In this document: piece after piece, positions 1-13,600 of the stretch
Numbering within the stretch: the first letter of the stretch is position 1
Layout: each line of letters begins with the position of its first letter
Assembly: GCA_013396655.1 (NCBI GenBank)
Contig: WBMV01008245.1
Coordinates: forward strand, 1-64,000
Length of the DNA stretch: 64,000 nt
Direction: 5' to 3'
Origin: Campylorhamphus procurvoides
Taxonomy: Eukaryota; Chordata; Aves; Passeriformes; Dendrocolaptidae
Program-made: the position numbers and the translations under genes
Notes under the pieces: model-generated
The model's database searches: none
What the model saw: only the letters and a program-made list of their open reading frames with translations
Told to the model about the DNA's origin: nothing

Positions 1-1984
1 ACCCCATCCCATCCCAGGCTGTGCCAGGTGCATCCCAAGCCAGAGCACAGCCGTGCTCCTCACCTGGAGACAAGGTTGGAAGGCCAGCACCTGAGGGAGC
101 TGGTACTGCAGATCCCCCCTGGACAGGTGATGTGATGAAGACCCTTCCTGGCTGTCCCAGAGGTCACTGGACCACCCACTGCCTCATTCCTGCACTTCCC
201 CTTCACCTCCTTTCCCGGATTCACATCCCTGCTCCCTCTTGCATTACCTCAACCTGAGGTGAGCAAAGCCTTAATGGCAAGACAAAGACATTCCCACATA
301 TGTGGCTCAGCAACCCCTGATGTTTTCCAACACCCATCCCACTGCTGAGGAGTGTTTGCAGGGAGTGGGGATGAGGCACTGGGGGAGAGGGATCCAAACA
401 GGCTCAGTCCCTTGGGCACTGCAGTGACAGTGCCCCAGAAGGTCCCAGGAATAACAACCTTTGCCATTCTTGCATCCAGAGTGTGTAATAAATTCGGATC
501 AGGGAGTGATTTCTTCCCCAGTGATTCAGACCGTGATTAAATGCTGTTTCCCCATTCCCCTGAAATGAAGGAGCTGTAACTGATACAAACAAATTATGGT
601 TTCAAGCTGTGAGACAGAAAACACCTCAGCTCCACAGACAGTGGTGGCTCTGGCAAGCAAGAGGAAGCAGTAAGTGGTGTTTCCTAATGTTGCACATCTT
701 CACATTAAAGTGCACTAAATTAATTATCCCACTCCTCAGAAACAACTAATTCCTCACTATGTTTAGCCTCTTGCACTATTTTAAGAGATTCTTTTTTCCA
801 GGGTCCTGTCACGTGGAAGTTAAACAGCAGGCAGTGAAGTCTCCAAAGGATAATAAACTATCTCGAATTACTGTGCTAATGGAACAAAGAGTACTGTAAA
901 TGTCACACAGGGTAGAACAAGAGAGGCAGAAACCTTTACATGAAACAATGGATCCATTAGCACTAAGTTAAGGGGGGAAAGCCACAGACTCGTGATTCCT
1001 GTGCAGAGTTTCATGGAATTGCTTCTCCAAGTCGAGGGAACTTGTTTCCTCACTGGAATTCTGCCCTGAGCTCACACCACAATCACCCACACGCCCAAGG
1101 CATCGATCCTTTAGGATTTCAAAGCCCTGTGCAGACAAGAATTAAGATCATAATGAAGCCCCAGCTGAGTTACTGGAATTATTTCTGCTTCAAACCAAGG
1201 AACAGAGAGGGAATCACTGATGGGAGACCAAAACCAAACTGAGGTCCAGACCCACCAAACCCACTAAGGGCTCCTCACCTCTGCAGCTTAATGAAGTTGT
1301 CCATCATCCTCCAAGCTGCAGGAATGACCCTTCACTTCTGGCATGGCTCATCAGCTGGAGAACCTGACCCTGGTGGGGCCTGTTGGGTGAGAGGATGAGA
1401 TGTGAGAGGATGAGCTGTGAGACACCATCGTTCGGCCACCCCACCCTGTGTTTTGCCCCTCCCGTGGCTGGCAGAGTATTAAGTCTCTAAACATCTCAAG
1501 GGCTGCAGGAATGACATCACAGAGTGACTTGGATGCAACAGAACACCACCAAGGAATCATGATGAAAGATTCCCAGTGATGTGGGATGACAGCAGTGCCT
1601 CAGGAAAGCAGAAGAGACACCAATCTGAAAGGCAGGGAAAAGAGCAGGGAGAAAAAGCTGCCACGGGCTGGCATGTGTGATGTGAGCAGATCCCTCAGCC
1701 CCCTCCAGCCCATGAGTCAGTCTTTCTCCTGGAAGTCATTGCCAACATCAGCGAGTTAATCCCCAGATGTGTGAAATGCAGAGCAAATTTGGCTCCCTGT
1801 GCAGTGTTTGCTGCGAGGAGAAAGGGCTGGGAGATGAATCTTTCATTTGACAGCCCCGAGATCCCTCCAGCAAAGCCCACACAGCCCCAAGGGCTCTCCT
1901 GTTTTCCGAAAATTTAATTAGGTGAGGCTCTCCAGAGCACACACGTGTGAGATGACTGGAGGCTCAAAGGGGTGTAGGTGAGAA

Positions 1985-2395
1985 CAAAATCTGTCTTCAA
2001 GGGCATCTGCACAGGTCAGGGTTGGAAAGGCCCTCTGAGATTCCCATTAATCCACCACCACCATTACCACCACTAACCCAAGTCCTCAAGTGCCACATCC
2101 TCATGTTTTCTGAATGTTTCTAGGGATGGCGACTCCAGCCCTGCCCTAGGCAGCCTCTTCCAATGCTTTACAACCTTTTCCATGAGGAAATTCCCCCCAA
2201 CATCCAATTTAAACCTCTCCTCGTGGAATTTGAGGCCATTCCTTCTTATCCTGTCAGTTGTTATCAGGGAGACAGAAGCCCAGCATTCCAAATCCCCGTG
2301 TCCCACATTCCACAGGCAATCCCTGGTGCTGTCTGTGATGTCCCTGTAGGTGGGAAGTTGACATCTCCCTAAAATCCAGCAGCAGACAAATAAAA
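1985..2395 (-). mobile_element. CR1 LINE fragment, 3' end
   Basis: Reverse-strand CR1 3' region: its complement reads GAATGGCCTCAAATTCCACG then AGGTTTAAATTGGATGTTGG, the family pattern. Confidence 0.85.
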
Positions 2396-3084
2396 TGAAA
2401 TAATTCAGAGCAAGGTGCTCAGGCTGGCAGGGCACCAACCAGGGATTTGGGAGCTTCAAGCATTCCCAACACTACCATTTTTTTGCTCTCTGATCTCTCC
2501 AAACACCCAACTCTTGGCATTGCTGGGTGGGGAAATAGGGATGAATTTATGCCATGGAACAACCAGACCACCAGGCCTAAAATAATATTTATGGATGCCT
2601 TAAAATACAGCTCTGCTTCCCAGCATGAGTCTCTTCGAGATCCTGCTCCTCCCCGATCATCCTCCCCCTCTTTAAGGAATCACTGCTTTCCAGGGAAGCT
2701 TGTAGTACCAAATTATGCTTTTTTAGCAAAAGAAACTCTTGGAGATAAAATCCCTCATCAAATCCAAAGCTGTGCATTGTGTCTGTGGAGGAGTCAAAGG
2801 ACTGGGCTGTGTGTATGTCTCTCCACAATGAAGTTTTGAATAAAAAGATATGGTTTTGGTTGAAAAACAGGTGGAGAAATAATGGGATTAATAACAGGCT
2901 GACTTTCTATTCATCCCCCCAGGTAGGGCTGGGGGTATATTTGATCCAAAACCTTGTGTGTCTGGGACAAACCCCACTGACCTCACAGAAACCCAAAATG
3001 CTGCTTTGAGCCATAAAATCTTGTCGGGGCTGTAAATTCAAACGTGTCTTCAGTACCCAAAGGAAGCCTAGAGGAAAGATGGAG

Positions 3085-3375
3085 AGGGACTTTGGACCAG
3101 GGCCTGGAGGGACAGGAGAAGGGACAGTGGCTTCCCACTGCCAGAGGGCAGGGTTAGGTGGGAAATTGGGAAGGAATTGTTCCCTGGGAGGGTGGGCAGG
3201 CCCTGGAACAGAGTTGCTGTGGTTGCCCCTGGATCCCTGGAAGTGTCCAAGGCCAGCTTGGATGGGGCTTGGGGCACCCTGGGCTGGTGGAAGGTGTCCC
3301 TGCCATGGCAGGGGGTGGCACTGGATGGGCTTTGAGGTCCCTTCCAACCCAAACCATTCCAGGACTCCATGCAAT
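3085..3375 (+). mobile_element. CR1 LINE 3' fragment
   Basis: Carries GGGTGGGCAGGCCCTGG, CCCTGGAAGTGTCCAAGGCC and the 3' end CCCTTCCAACCCAAACCATT. Confidence 0.9.
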
Positions 3376-4294
3376 GAGGCACCTGTGAGAAGCCACTGCT
3401 CAGGGACTGTCTAAGACTTACTTTCCTTGAGAAGAAACTTTATCAAATGAAGACAAATTTCCCTGTTACACACCGAGTGTCTCGGCAGTAAATGAGCTGT
3501 GTTGGCACCAAGCTGGGCACGGGAAATTAATCCAAGGCCCAACCTTTAGTTCTACACTGGGACAACATTTCAGTGCTGAACTATAAATATTTGATCTGTT
3601 GCTCCTGTGAGAGGAATGGGCTTGTTGTGCTCATCTGCAGAGTTATCAATTATTCCAAAGTGTATTTATTGCTGATTAAATGACTTGAAAATGCCTTTTC
3701 CCGCAGTTATTATGTGATATTTAGCGAGTAAACATGGAAATTAACTATGCCAGAGTCAATATTAACCCTTTTTCTTGGGATGGAAACATTCCCTGCCTGA
3801 CAACACATAGAACTAAGCACCAACTGAGATATTTGGAAACCAGATATTTCTGTATAATTGTATTTCTTTATGTTTTGGGGTCACAGTCCGTGCTAAGATC
3901 TGGCTTCCATTTGCAATCACTGGAGAAATAAACCAGCATCTTTAAGTCATCAGCAAAGAATGATTCAATGGTTTGAAAGAGGGTTATAAAAACCTCTCTG
4001 CACCACAAAATAAATTAATCTCCACCCATGACTCAGAGGCACCAGCAGGATGGTTCTTCAGAAGGATGAGGAGCTGGAAACAAGCTTTGGTGAAGTTTGA
4101 ATGTTTCACTATTGGCTTTTTAGCAATTCTTTGTGCTGCTTGTTGGAGGTGGGGACACCAGGAGAGAGGGAATATCCTGTGTGATGATGCAGAAATGGAA
4201 CAGAGGAGGGTGTTTGGCACTTTGCAGCTGTGAAAAGATGTGTTCCACCACTGCAAAAGTCATGGGATCAACAGAGGCGCATTTGCAAGGCAGG

Positions 4295-4450
4295 GAATAA
4301 TGGAATCACAGAATTATTTAGGTTGGAACAGGATAGGAAGACCATCCAGCATTGCCCAGGCCACCACTAACCCAGGGATGGATCTGGCCTCGAGGAAAGA
4401 ACTAGAAGATCTTTAAGGCTCCTTTCAGCCCAGGTCATGCTATGATATCC
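4295..4450. mobile_element. two short CR1 3' fragments in opposite orientation
   Basis: 4297-4375 is - strand (GAATCACAGAATTATTTAGG), and 4395-4448 is + strand (GATCTTTAAGGCTCCTTTC). Confidence 0.65.
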
Positions 4451-5554
4451 TTATGTGGGTTTTGATCCCAATAAACTTCCTGGATCTGGCTGGAAATGGA
4501 GGGTGAGACTGGCACGAGGTTTCGGTGCTGCTGAAAGTTCACCTGGACCATGAAGGGACACAGAACCTTCAGTGGTTTCTCCCTCAGACAAGGATTATCA
4601 CAAATATCATCCAAGGGGCAGAAAACACCCCAGCTGAGGAGCTGCCAGTGCTGCTGCCTGCCTGGAAAACAGCCAGTGCTTCCCTTTGCCAGGCACATCA
4701 CACACTTCCAGTGGGAAAAACACACTGCTGTGAACACACTTTTCAGGATCAGGCCTTTGGATCAGGTCCTGGACCAGTGGGAAGAGACATCACTGACCAG
4801 GGCTAAAATCTGAGAGGTCCCAATCCCTCCCTGGCCAGTCCCCACAGTCCTGGCAATGAGTAATGTCCCTTCCCATCCCAATTCCCCCGGTGTGTTTCTG
4901 CTCCTGGGCCCAGGCACGGTGTCATTTCACAGCACGGTGACACTTAAGGCAGCCCATCCCTGCCAGCAGCCTCCAGCTCATTTCATGCCAATTGCTCTCC
5001 AAAACTGGGTGATGCACTTTGGACATGAAAACATTTTCAACAGTGTCATTAATTCGGGGAACATTTCCTGGAGTAATTACAGCCAACATCCTCAGTCATT
5101 CCTAATTATTCCACGCAACCCCACCCAAACACACTTCAGGCTTGATTAGGCAGACGTGCTTTACCCCACTCCACGCTTAAGTGGGATAAATGGGGCTCTT
5201 TAGGAGAAAGTAAATATTACCTGTTGTATCCAATGATCCAAAACATTGAAATCCTTCATTATCTGCTCCCAAACACTTAGCAAACCTATTACTTAATTTA
5301 TTTGATGGCGCAGATGGCGTTAACTGGCGCTGGTGTGGGATGAGAAAACGTCATGGGGATGTTTTAATGATCTATTTGATGTGCTGCTTTGTCCTAAAAT
5401 GATTGTTTATGGCTCAGAGAGAAGGAAGAACAACTTTTGATTCAAATGACAAGAAATTCAGGGAAAAGATCTGAGGGATAAAGATGCTCATCCAATCTTC
5501 CAACCAGCCACAGGAAGATCCCAGTAATTTCCTAGGAATTTCATCAGGAACTGG

Positions 5555-5838
5555 AGTGACAGGATAGGAGGGAATGGCTTCCCACTGCCAGAGGGCAGGA
5601 TTAGATGGGATACTGGGAAGGAATTGTTGTCTGTGAGGGTGGGCAGGCCCTGGCACAGGGTGCCCAGAGAAACTGTGGCTGCCCCTGGATCCCTGGAAGT
5701 GTCCAAGGCCAGGTTGGACGGGGCTTGGAGCACCCTGGACTGTTGGAAGGTGTCTCTGCCCATGGCAGGGGGTGGAACTGCATGGACTTCGAGGTTCCCT
5801 CCAGCCTAAACCATCCCAGGATTCCATGATTCTATAAC
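5555..5838 (+). mobile_element. CR1 LINE 3' fragment with ATTCTATG tail
   Basis: Typical 3' block, ending CCAGGATTCCATGATTCTAT. Confidence 0.92.
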
Positions 5839-6130
5839 AGCGATCCCATCTTAGTGGGTCACTTAGTGGGTTTCTGGGAGAGAAAGAGGTGGTAAATGCT
5901 AAATTTTGAAAGCCTCTGTCTATTCCTGTGTCCCACCGCCTAACAAGCTTTTTTTCCCCTTCCAGAGGAACACGGCAGCTCGCAAGACATTTTTCCACGC
6001 TCCTGGAGCACCCTCTCCTGTCCAAGGAGCCGCAGTGCCCATCTCTGTGTCTCGGCAACACCTTTGGAACAGGGGAGCAGCTCGCAGGTGGGAGCAGGAG
6101 CCGGCAGGGTTCCCTCCAGGTGTGTCAGGG

Positions 6131-6655
6131 ATTGACTCGGCTCACCTGAGCTAACTGAGCTCACCTGAACGGAGCTCACCTGAGCTAACTCAGCTCACCT
6201 GAGCTAACTCAGCTCACCTGAATGGAGTTTACCTGAGCTAACTGAGCTCACGTGAACTAACTCAGCTCACCTGAACGGAGCTCACCTGAGCTAACTCAGC
6301 TCACCTGGAGTTTACCTGAGCTAACTCAGCTCACCTGAACTAGCTCAGCTCACCTGAACTAATGCAGCTCACCTGAGCTGATCTCACCTAACTCAGCTCA
6401 CCTGAACTAACCCAGCTCACCTGAACTGAGCTCACCTGAACTAATTCAGCTCATCTGAATTGACTCAGCTCACCTGAACTAACTGAGCTCACCTGAACTG
6501 AGTTTACCTGAGCTAATGCAACTCACCTGAACTGATCTCACCTAACTCAGCTCACCTGAACTAATTCAGCTCATCTGAATTAACTCAGATCACCTAAACT
6601 AACTCAGCTCACCTGAACTGAGTTCACCTGAGCTAACTCAGCTCACCTGACCTGC
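6131..6655. repeat. E-box-rich minisatellite (AGCTCACCTGAACTAACTC-like units)
   Basis: About 525 bp of imperfect tandem units of roughly 14-20 bp, built from CTAACTCAGCTCACCTGAA variants. By hand count 21 units keep an exact CACCTG hexamer and one has CACGTG; others carry CATCTG, CACCTA or TACCTG. The array ends about 740 bp before the ZNF598 start codon. Expansion of a simple unit explains its origin. CACCTG is the core recognised by ZEB1/2, Snail and E-proteins, so regulatory effect is possible but not shown. Confidence 0.95.
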
Positions 6656-7099
6656 CCTGGCCCAGTCCCAGTACCTGAACTCGAATACCATCCGTGTGAG
6701 TCACAACCTGGGCAAATAAAGAGTTATTTACATCCACCTTCCCCGGGCCCAGTTCTAGTCCTGGTCTAATGGCCCCAAAATCCTGCTTTCCACGGGGTTT
6801 CAGGCACGCTTTTTAACGCACCTGAGGTACCAACAAACACCTGGGTGCTCAGCCCAGGCCCAGACCCAGGCCTGCAGCTCTGATGAACCCACGGAGGGGT
6901 TGTTTGCCCTGGAAAACCCCACCGAGCCCCCCGGGGTGGGCAGCACACCTGGGCCAGGTGTACAGGCCAGCACCTGCGGGGACAGCCATGGGGCTGGGGT
7001 CCCCGTGTCCCCACACCCAGCGGTGGCAGCAGTGGCCCCGATGTCGCCCTGTCCCCACAGACCGCGGTGTTGAGGCAGGATCTGAAGACCCCATATGGC

Positions 7100-7640
7100 C
7101 CCCGCCCCACAGACACCATTGAGAGGGAGCCAGAGCGGCCCCGCCGGGGGCGCTCCGCCCGGCGCGTCTCGATGGTCACCGCGCTGCCTCTCTCTGGCCG
7201 GGCGCTGGAGGACCGGGCGTTGACGTCAGCGTGGTGGCGCTGCCGCCTCTGGGGGGGCGGTTCCGGCAGCACGGGGCCGCTCTGGGCGCAGCTCTATGTG
7301 CTGTCAGCGCTGGGCGAGCGCGCGTCTCTATGGTGGGGCGGCGCTCTGTCCCGCGCTCGGTGGTGCGGGCAGGGCGGCGCGGGGCCGAGGCCGCCATGGC
7401 CGCCATGGCCGGCGCGGGGCCGGGCCCGGCCGAGGGGCCGTGTGTGGTGTGCTGCGGGGAGCTGGACGTGGTGGCGCTCGGCCGCTGCGAGCACCCCATC
7501 TGCTACCGCTGCTCCGTGCGGATGCGGGCGCTCTGCGGCGACCGCTGCTGCGCCGTGTGCCGGGAGGAGCTGCGGCAGGTGAGGCCGGCGCTGAGGGGCG
7601 GCGGGGGGGCCTCGGGAGTGGCCTGAGGGGAAGGGACGGG
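7100..7640 (+). promoter_or_regulatory. CpG-island promoter of ZNF598
   Basis: A very GC- and CpG-rich stretch spans the 5' flank and exon 1 of ZNF598. It contains a full palindromic CRE, TGACGTCA, at 7221-7228. Three copies of TCTCNATGGT occur: 7167-7176 and 7325-7334 on the + strand, and 7115-7124 on the - strand. Two tandem GCCGCCATGG elements (Kozak and YY1-like) sit on the two candidate start codons. No TATA box is seen, as is usual for housekeeping promoters. The transcription start site cannot be placed from sequence alone. Confidence 0.75.
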
Positions 7641-10600
7641 CACGGAGCCCCCGGGTTGGCCCCGCTTAGCCACGGCGTGCGGGAAACGAAATAACGAGAA
7701 AATGGAGTTTAAAGGGAATATTTTTTTTGGTTTGAGGTCAGCAGGGCTGGCTCTGGCGGAGCAGGATGGAGCCTTTGCTCCCTGTCCCAGGACGCGTCTG
7801 CCCTTCGGAGGGATCGTGGGATTCTGGAATGGTTTGGGGTGGAAGGGACCTTAAAGCCCATCCAGTCCCACCTCTGCCATGGGCAGGGACACCTTCCACC
7901 AGCCCAGGGTGCTCCAAGCTCTGTCCAACCTGCCCTTGGACACTTCTAGGGCTGGGGCGGACCCAGCTTCTCTGGGCACCCTGTTTCTGGATTTATAACG
8001 TGGCTTTTAGTGCAAGAACTGAAAACCGCTCTTGTATCTGTGTCTCAGGCTCTCTGGGCTGGGCCAGGTACCTCCAGCAGCTCCCTAAATGTTGCTGCTA
8101 CCCCTGTAATTGCCAGCCTGGCAACAGGGACAGGCAGTGGTAGGTGGCTCCTGAAGGCTTTAATGCCTTAAACAGCTGCAGTGCCCGGGGCCCAGCGAGG
8201 AGGATCCCTTGGCGGGGGACGTGGCAGATAACGTGGGGAGTGTTGTGGTGATTTGTGCCTCGCTTTCCTGGGAGTCCGGGAAGGAAGAAACAGTGGTTTC
8301 CCACTGGACTCCGAGAAACTGAGTCACTCAGGGACTCCAGGTTTCCCTGGGATCCTGCAGGAAGTGGGGAGGAGCCGAGGGCAGCGCTCCTGCCGGGCAT
8401 TCCCCGCCGAAAGGGTTCGGTTGGTTGGGAATGTTTACTGTCAGCGCAGCTGTGGGAGCCAAACAGACCAGAGACGTTTCCTAATCTCGATCAAAATCCA
8501 AAGGCCAGGCTGGTCCAATCCGCGTTTCGCTGGCGGGTTGATAAGGAGATGTCTGGGTGGCTTTGGTGACAGTGCCCGGGGATGGTGACAGCTGGCACGG
8601 GGCTCTGCAGGAGTCAGAACCCGGACTTTGCCTGCAGTCCCAGAGCCCTGCTGACCCCGCTGTTGTGTCCCACAGGTGGTCTTTGGGAGGAAGCTCCCAT
8701 CCTTCTCCTCCATAGCACTTCACCAGCTGCAGCATGAGAAGAAATACGACATTTATTTCCTGGATGGGGAGGTCTATGGGCTGTACAGGTGAGCTCTGGC
8801 AGGGCTCCCTGCACGGCACGGGGTGCTCCACGGGGCAGGACGTGGCAGGAAGTGTTGGGGAGGGCAGGTTGCTGTGGTTTCCTGCCAGTGGAGGGGCTGG
8901 GCACATGAGTCACCTGCCATGCACGTGTTTGGGAAGGTGAGAGGCTGGAGCAGGGCAGTGGAGTCAACACTCACAGCTCCTCAGGGCATTCAGCAACACG
9001 CAGCACACGAGCTTTGCTCTGTCAATAAAACTAATTTTTTACACCTTTAGCATCAGCAGAATTGCTGGAAACCTTTCCCATCCTTGCATGGTTGCTGGGG
9101 AAAGTGGTGAAGGCAAAATTACTATTAATTGTGTATTAATATATACAGTTGTCAATAAAATTACTATTTTATTTATTGCTGTGCTGATGAAGGACTGACC
9201 TGACCCAACTCTGCCAAATATGGTATGAGGAGCAGCCTTGTCTTCCCACAAAGATCCTAATTCTGAGTGAGAAAGAAAAAGAGTGAAGTGAAAAACCAAT
9301 GCAGAGTAAAAATATGGCATCAACATCGTGTTCGACAAGTATTTTTCATAATATGCTTAATTAGGAGGGTTTAAAGTAACCAAGGGCAGCTAAAAGGAGA
9401 GAAGAGTGGAAAAGATGAAGCCACTCAGGCAGTGGAACATTTTTCTTGGAGAATTGGGCATTGTATCCACAATGCCCTGATTTGGGCTAAGCATGTAACT
9501 TTGATATATTTACAATTTCACAGGACATGATAATTCTGGAGATGAGGGAGGAGGAGTCTCCCACAGAGACCAGTGCTCTGGCAGAGCTGGGAATCATTGG
9601 GGAGTGAGCTTTTTTTGTGGTGTTTTTCCCCCCCCTTTTTTTCCTGTTACAATTCTTTATCCCCTCCCACTGCATTCGGTGTCAGTTTCTGACAGTGGAA
9701 AGTGTAATGAAACCAGGTGTGAATGTTGCAGGAACCAGATGAATCTTCAGTAAGCACAGGGACTGTTACAGCCCCTCACTTTTGTAGGCACAGTGTAGTT
9801 CTCACACCTTGGTGTCATTTCCTTCCATCCCATTCCTGACATAGGACAGAATTCTTGGCATTAGCAGGACTCAAACCTCATTACAGCTTGCTGGGGAACC
9901 CCTAAGGCTGGAGCCTTCTGCCAGGGACAGAATGTCTGTATTGTGATGAAGGTTTCGGGGTGCTGGGAGGGAACTGGATCATTTTGGGGAACTCTTCTCA
10001 TCCCTTAGGAAGCTGCTGCAGCACGAGTGCTCCTTGTGCCCCGAGGCAAAGCCCTTCAGCACCTTTGCAGACCTGGAACAGCACATGAGGAAGCAGCACG
10101 AGCTCTTCTGCTGCAAACTCTGTGTTAAACACCTGAAGGTGAGCTGGGGCTCTGCTGGGAGGTGTAGGAAGGAGGAGACTTGCCTTCCTTGACTTCCAGG
10201 AGTACCTGGGGAGCTGGGAAGGAGGTGGCTGAACAGCACAGAGCTATTTCAGGTTCCTCTGCCTGCCTGCAGCGAGGCCAGTTGCTTTATTTTAAGTGTT
10301 TCTCCTTCCACAAACTGATTAGTGAAGGAGGCCTGGAGGTTCTCCAGATTTTAAATTAAACCCCACAGTGGTGGTGCCACAGTTGGTGTGTGCCAGGTGA
10401 GCTGGAGTTTGCTGCCAGAAGGGACAGGATCCAGAAGGGAGCAGGTTGACCTGAGTGAACCCTAATAAGTTTGGGAACAGCTTGGACTCTTTCCTGTGGC
10501 CATGCAATCCCTGGAGCTGATTGAAGGGAAGGGGGGAGGGAGGGCAGTGAAATACCCCAGTGAGGTATTTCGTGGTCATTGTAGCCAACACTGAGAGAAC

Positions 10601-13600
10601 TTGTCATTTTCTCTGCCAGAGAACTGACAAACAATATTAAAACTGTTGCTTTTCAATTTCAGAATATTGTGGAGATTTTTATTTCACAGAAAAAAATTCT
10701 GTTGTTCCAAAAAGTTACTTGTACCCACTGAAAAGAAGCTCTTAAACTTGCAGAAGCTTCAGTCTGTCAGCAAAGCCAAACAAACCTTTTCCCAGAACAA
10801 GTTCACAGTCCTTGTCTAGGCCAGAAATAAAGGCTGTTCTGTTCTCAAGGCTGGGTTGATCCTTTTGGCATCTCCAGAACCTTCCTACCAAAATAGCTCA
10901 CGTGTTAGTGGGGACAGAGGCTTGGCTTATGATGCAGAATTTGTTCACTGAAGTGTATCCTCTGTAGCTATTCTGGGTCGTTTCTGTCTGAGGAAAGTAA
11001 ACCAACCCACTGGGGGTCTGTTTTAATCTGAGTGTGCAAAATACTGTGTGCTCATAAATGCATACTTTACTTAGGGTTTCCCCACAGAGATTATAAAGTT
11101 TGCTGCTGTATCAAAAAAAAGTGAATTAGATCTGCTTTCAGTGTTCAAACAGAGAGAAATTCAAGGTGGATTTAATTTGGATCCATCACTTGAATCTTTG
11201 CCTCCTGCCCACCGAAAATGTGAAGTGTTGGTGGTCAAACTGCATCTTTTTGAAGCAAATCTTTGACCCTTTCAAACAGACAGGTTGGACACAACCCTGC
11301 TCGTTCCATTTCGTTCTCTGTCCACGAGAAGTAACATCCCTTTATGAATCCTTCCTCCAGATTTTCACCTCGGAAAGGAAATGGTATTCGCGGAAGGACC
11401 TGGCCCGTCACCGCATCCACGGGGACCCCGACGACACCTCCCACCGGGGGCACCCCCTCTGCAAGTTCTGCGACGAGAGGTACCTGGACAACGACGAGCT
11501 GCTCAAACACCTGCGCAGGGACCACTATTTCTGCCACTTCTGTGACTCGGAGGGGGCCCAGGAGTACTACAGGTGGGCACAAACACCCTTCAGATGGGTT
11601 CTTCCTGGAGCTTAAATGTGGGGGGAGAAATTGCCTGGGTCTGCTTTGAGTGTTAGGGGGAGGAGTGTTGGAAGACAGAGTGGAAGAGTGGGAGCAGGCT
11701 GGCTGCAGTCTCTTGTTCCTCAGACAAACAGCCAGAATATTCACTTTGTCTAGTTCATGTTTTAAAATCTTCTCCATTAATGTTGAACATTAAAAGTTAT
11801 GTTTTGCAGCCTGGCAGCAGCTGCCTGGTGTATTACCTCTAATTGTGGACAGGATGAGAGGAAACGGCCTCAAGTTGCACCAGGGGAGGTTTAGATTGGA
11901 TATTGAGAAAAGTTTCTTCATGGAAAGGGTTACCAAACATTGGAACAGGCTGCTTAAGGCAGTAGTGAAGTCACTAACCCTGGAAGTGTTCAAAAAACAA
12001 GGGGATGTGGCACTTGGGGACAAGCTGGTGGTGCTGGTTGATGAGTGGACTTGGGAATCTTGAAGGTCTTTTCGAGCCTCAACAGTTCTGTGATCCCATG
12101 ATTCTAATGCTCCAAAGTTCATGTGCAAAGGGGATGGAAACAATTTTTTGTGTGAAATACGTGCCTTAAGCACAGCTGGATGTGATGAGTGTCCACCAGT
12201 GGGTTTGGTCTGACATCTGGGTCGTGCATTGTGGCCTGTGGTGGCTGTACCGAGCAGTTTCACTGGAAAGGCTTCCCTTGGGATAGCAAAACCCAACCCC
12301 CCGGGTCTGTCTCCACCCATCCCTGTAAGAGGAGCCGTGGGACTTTGGTGTGACTGGCTCTGTGCCCTCCCTTGCAGCGACTACGAGTACCTGCGGGAGC
12401 ACTTCCGCGAGAAGCACTTCCTGTGCGAGGAGGGGCGCTGCAGCTCCGAGCAGTTCACACACGCCTTCCGCACCGAGATCGACTACAAGGCCCACAAGAC
12501 AGCGTGTCACAGCAAGAGCAGGGCCGAGGCGCGCCAGAACCGCCACATCGACCTGCAGTTCACCTACACACCCCGGCACCCCCGCAGGGGCGACGGTGAG
12601 CACGGCCCGGGGCGGGGTTCCACTGGGGGAAGGCATCCCACCAGGGCGGGTGTGGCTGTGCCTGCCCCAGCCCTGCAAGTGTCCAAGGCCAGTTTGGGCA
12701 GGGCTTGGAGCAGTCTGGGCTGCTGGAAGGGGTTCCTGCCCATGGCAGGGGGTGGAACAAGTTGGTCTTTAAAATCCCTTCCAATCCACACTACTCTGTG
12801 GTTCTTAATGCTCTGAGGGTTTTTGGGAACATCTGGTGAAGGTTTCACAGCCGTGAAGAAATTCTTCCTGTTCATCCCAGAACAGGACTTGAGAAGTTGC
12901 AGAGGTTGAAGGTAACCAGAACTTAACCAGGCTGGGCCCTGGGCAACCAGTTTTGAGCTGGCCTTGCTTTGAGTGAGTGGCTGGAGCAGGTGGCATCCAG
13001 AGGTCCTTTCCTACCTGAATTGTTGTAGCATTTCCCCCCCATGTGTGGATTTAATGACACACAGTTTTAGAAAAACTGCTAACTTAGTCATCAGAAAGAA
13101 GTGAAGATAATTTGTTTGTACCAGAGTATTTTTTGCATTTTCCAGGCATAGTGTGATGCCCAGGTTAGAGAAATAACTGAGAGTGATCAAGCTTCCCTCC
13201 TTCTCAGGTATTGTAGGTCCAGAGGACTATGAAGAAGTTGACAGGTACAACAGGCAGGGGAGGACGGGCAGGTTGAGCGGCCGAGGGAGCCAACAGAACA
13301 GGAGAGGCAGCTGGAGGTACAAGAGGTGAGTAGCACAAACTGGGTGGAGTTTTACTCCTGTTCAGTGTTGTTTTTTACTTGCCAATTCACAATATTTTGG
13401 TGGATCAGTAGGAAGTGGGTACAAAATTTGGAGGCCTCCATGGTGAATCCTTAGCTGAGAGCAGAATGAGCTTCCAGTCCAAGTCCATGTGCTGGCTACA
13501 AGCTTGGTCAATGTGGAAATACTGTGTGTGAAGTTTCAGCTCAGGAAGAAACAATGTGATCCTCAGCTTGTGGGTTAAATAAACTCAGAACCCGAAATTA

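Larger units (their letters stand above)
1..7099. other. 5' flank of ZNF598
   Basis: Besides the CR1 fragments (1985-2395, 3085-3375, 4295-4450, 5555-5838) and the E-box minisatellite, I recognise no gene. In mammals NPW is the next neighbour on this side; I searched by eye for its WYKH peptide start on the - strand and did not see it. Confidence 0.6.

Noticed and set aside
5414..6061. 215-codon - strand open frame
   Set aside because: Spans a CR1 copy in antisense; the shared peptide WPWTLPGIQG appears at several CR1 sites.
6131..6655. CRISPR-like array
   Set aside because: Units are short, imperfect and without unique spacers, in a vertebrate nuclear genome; it is a minisatellite.
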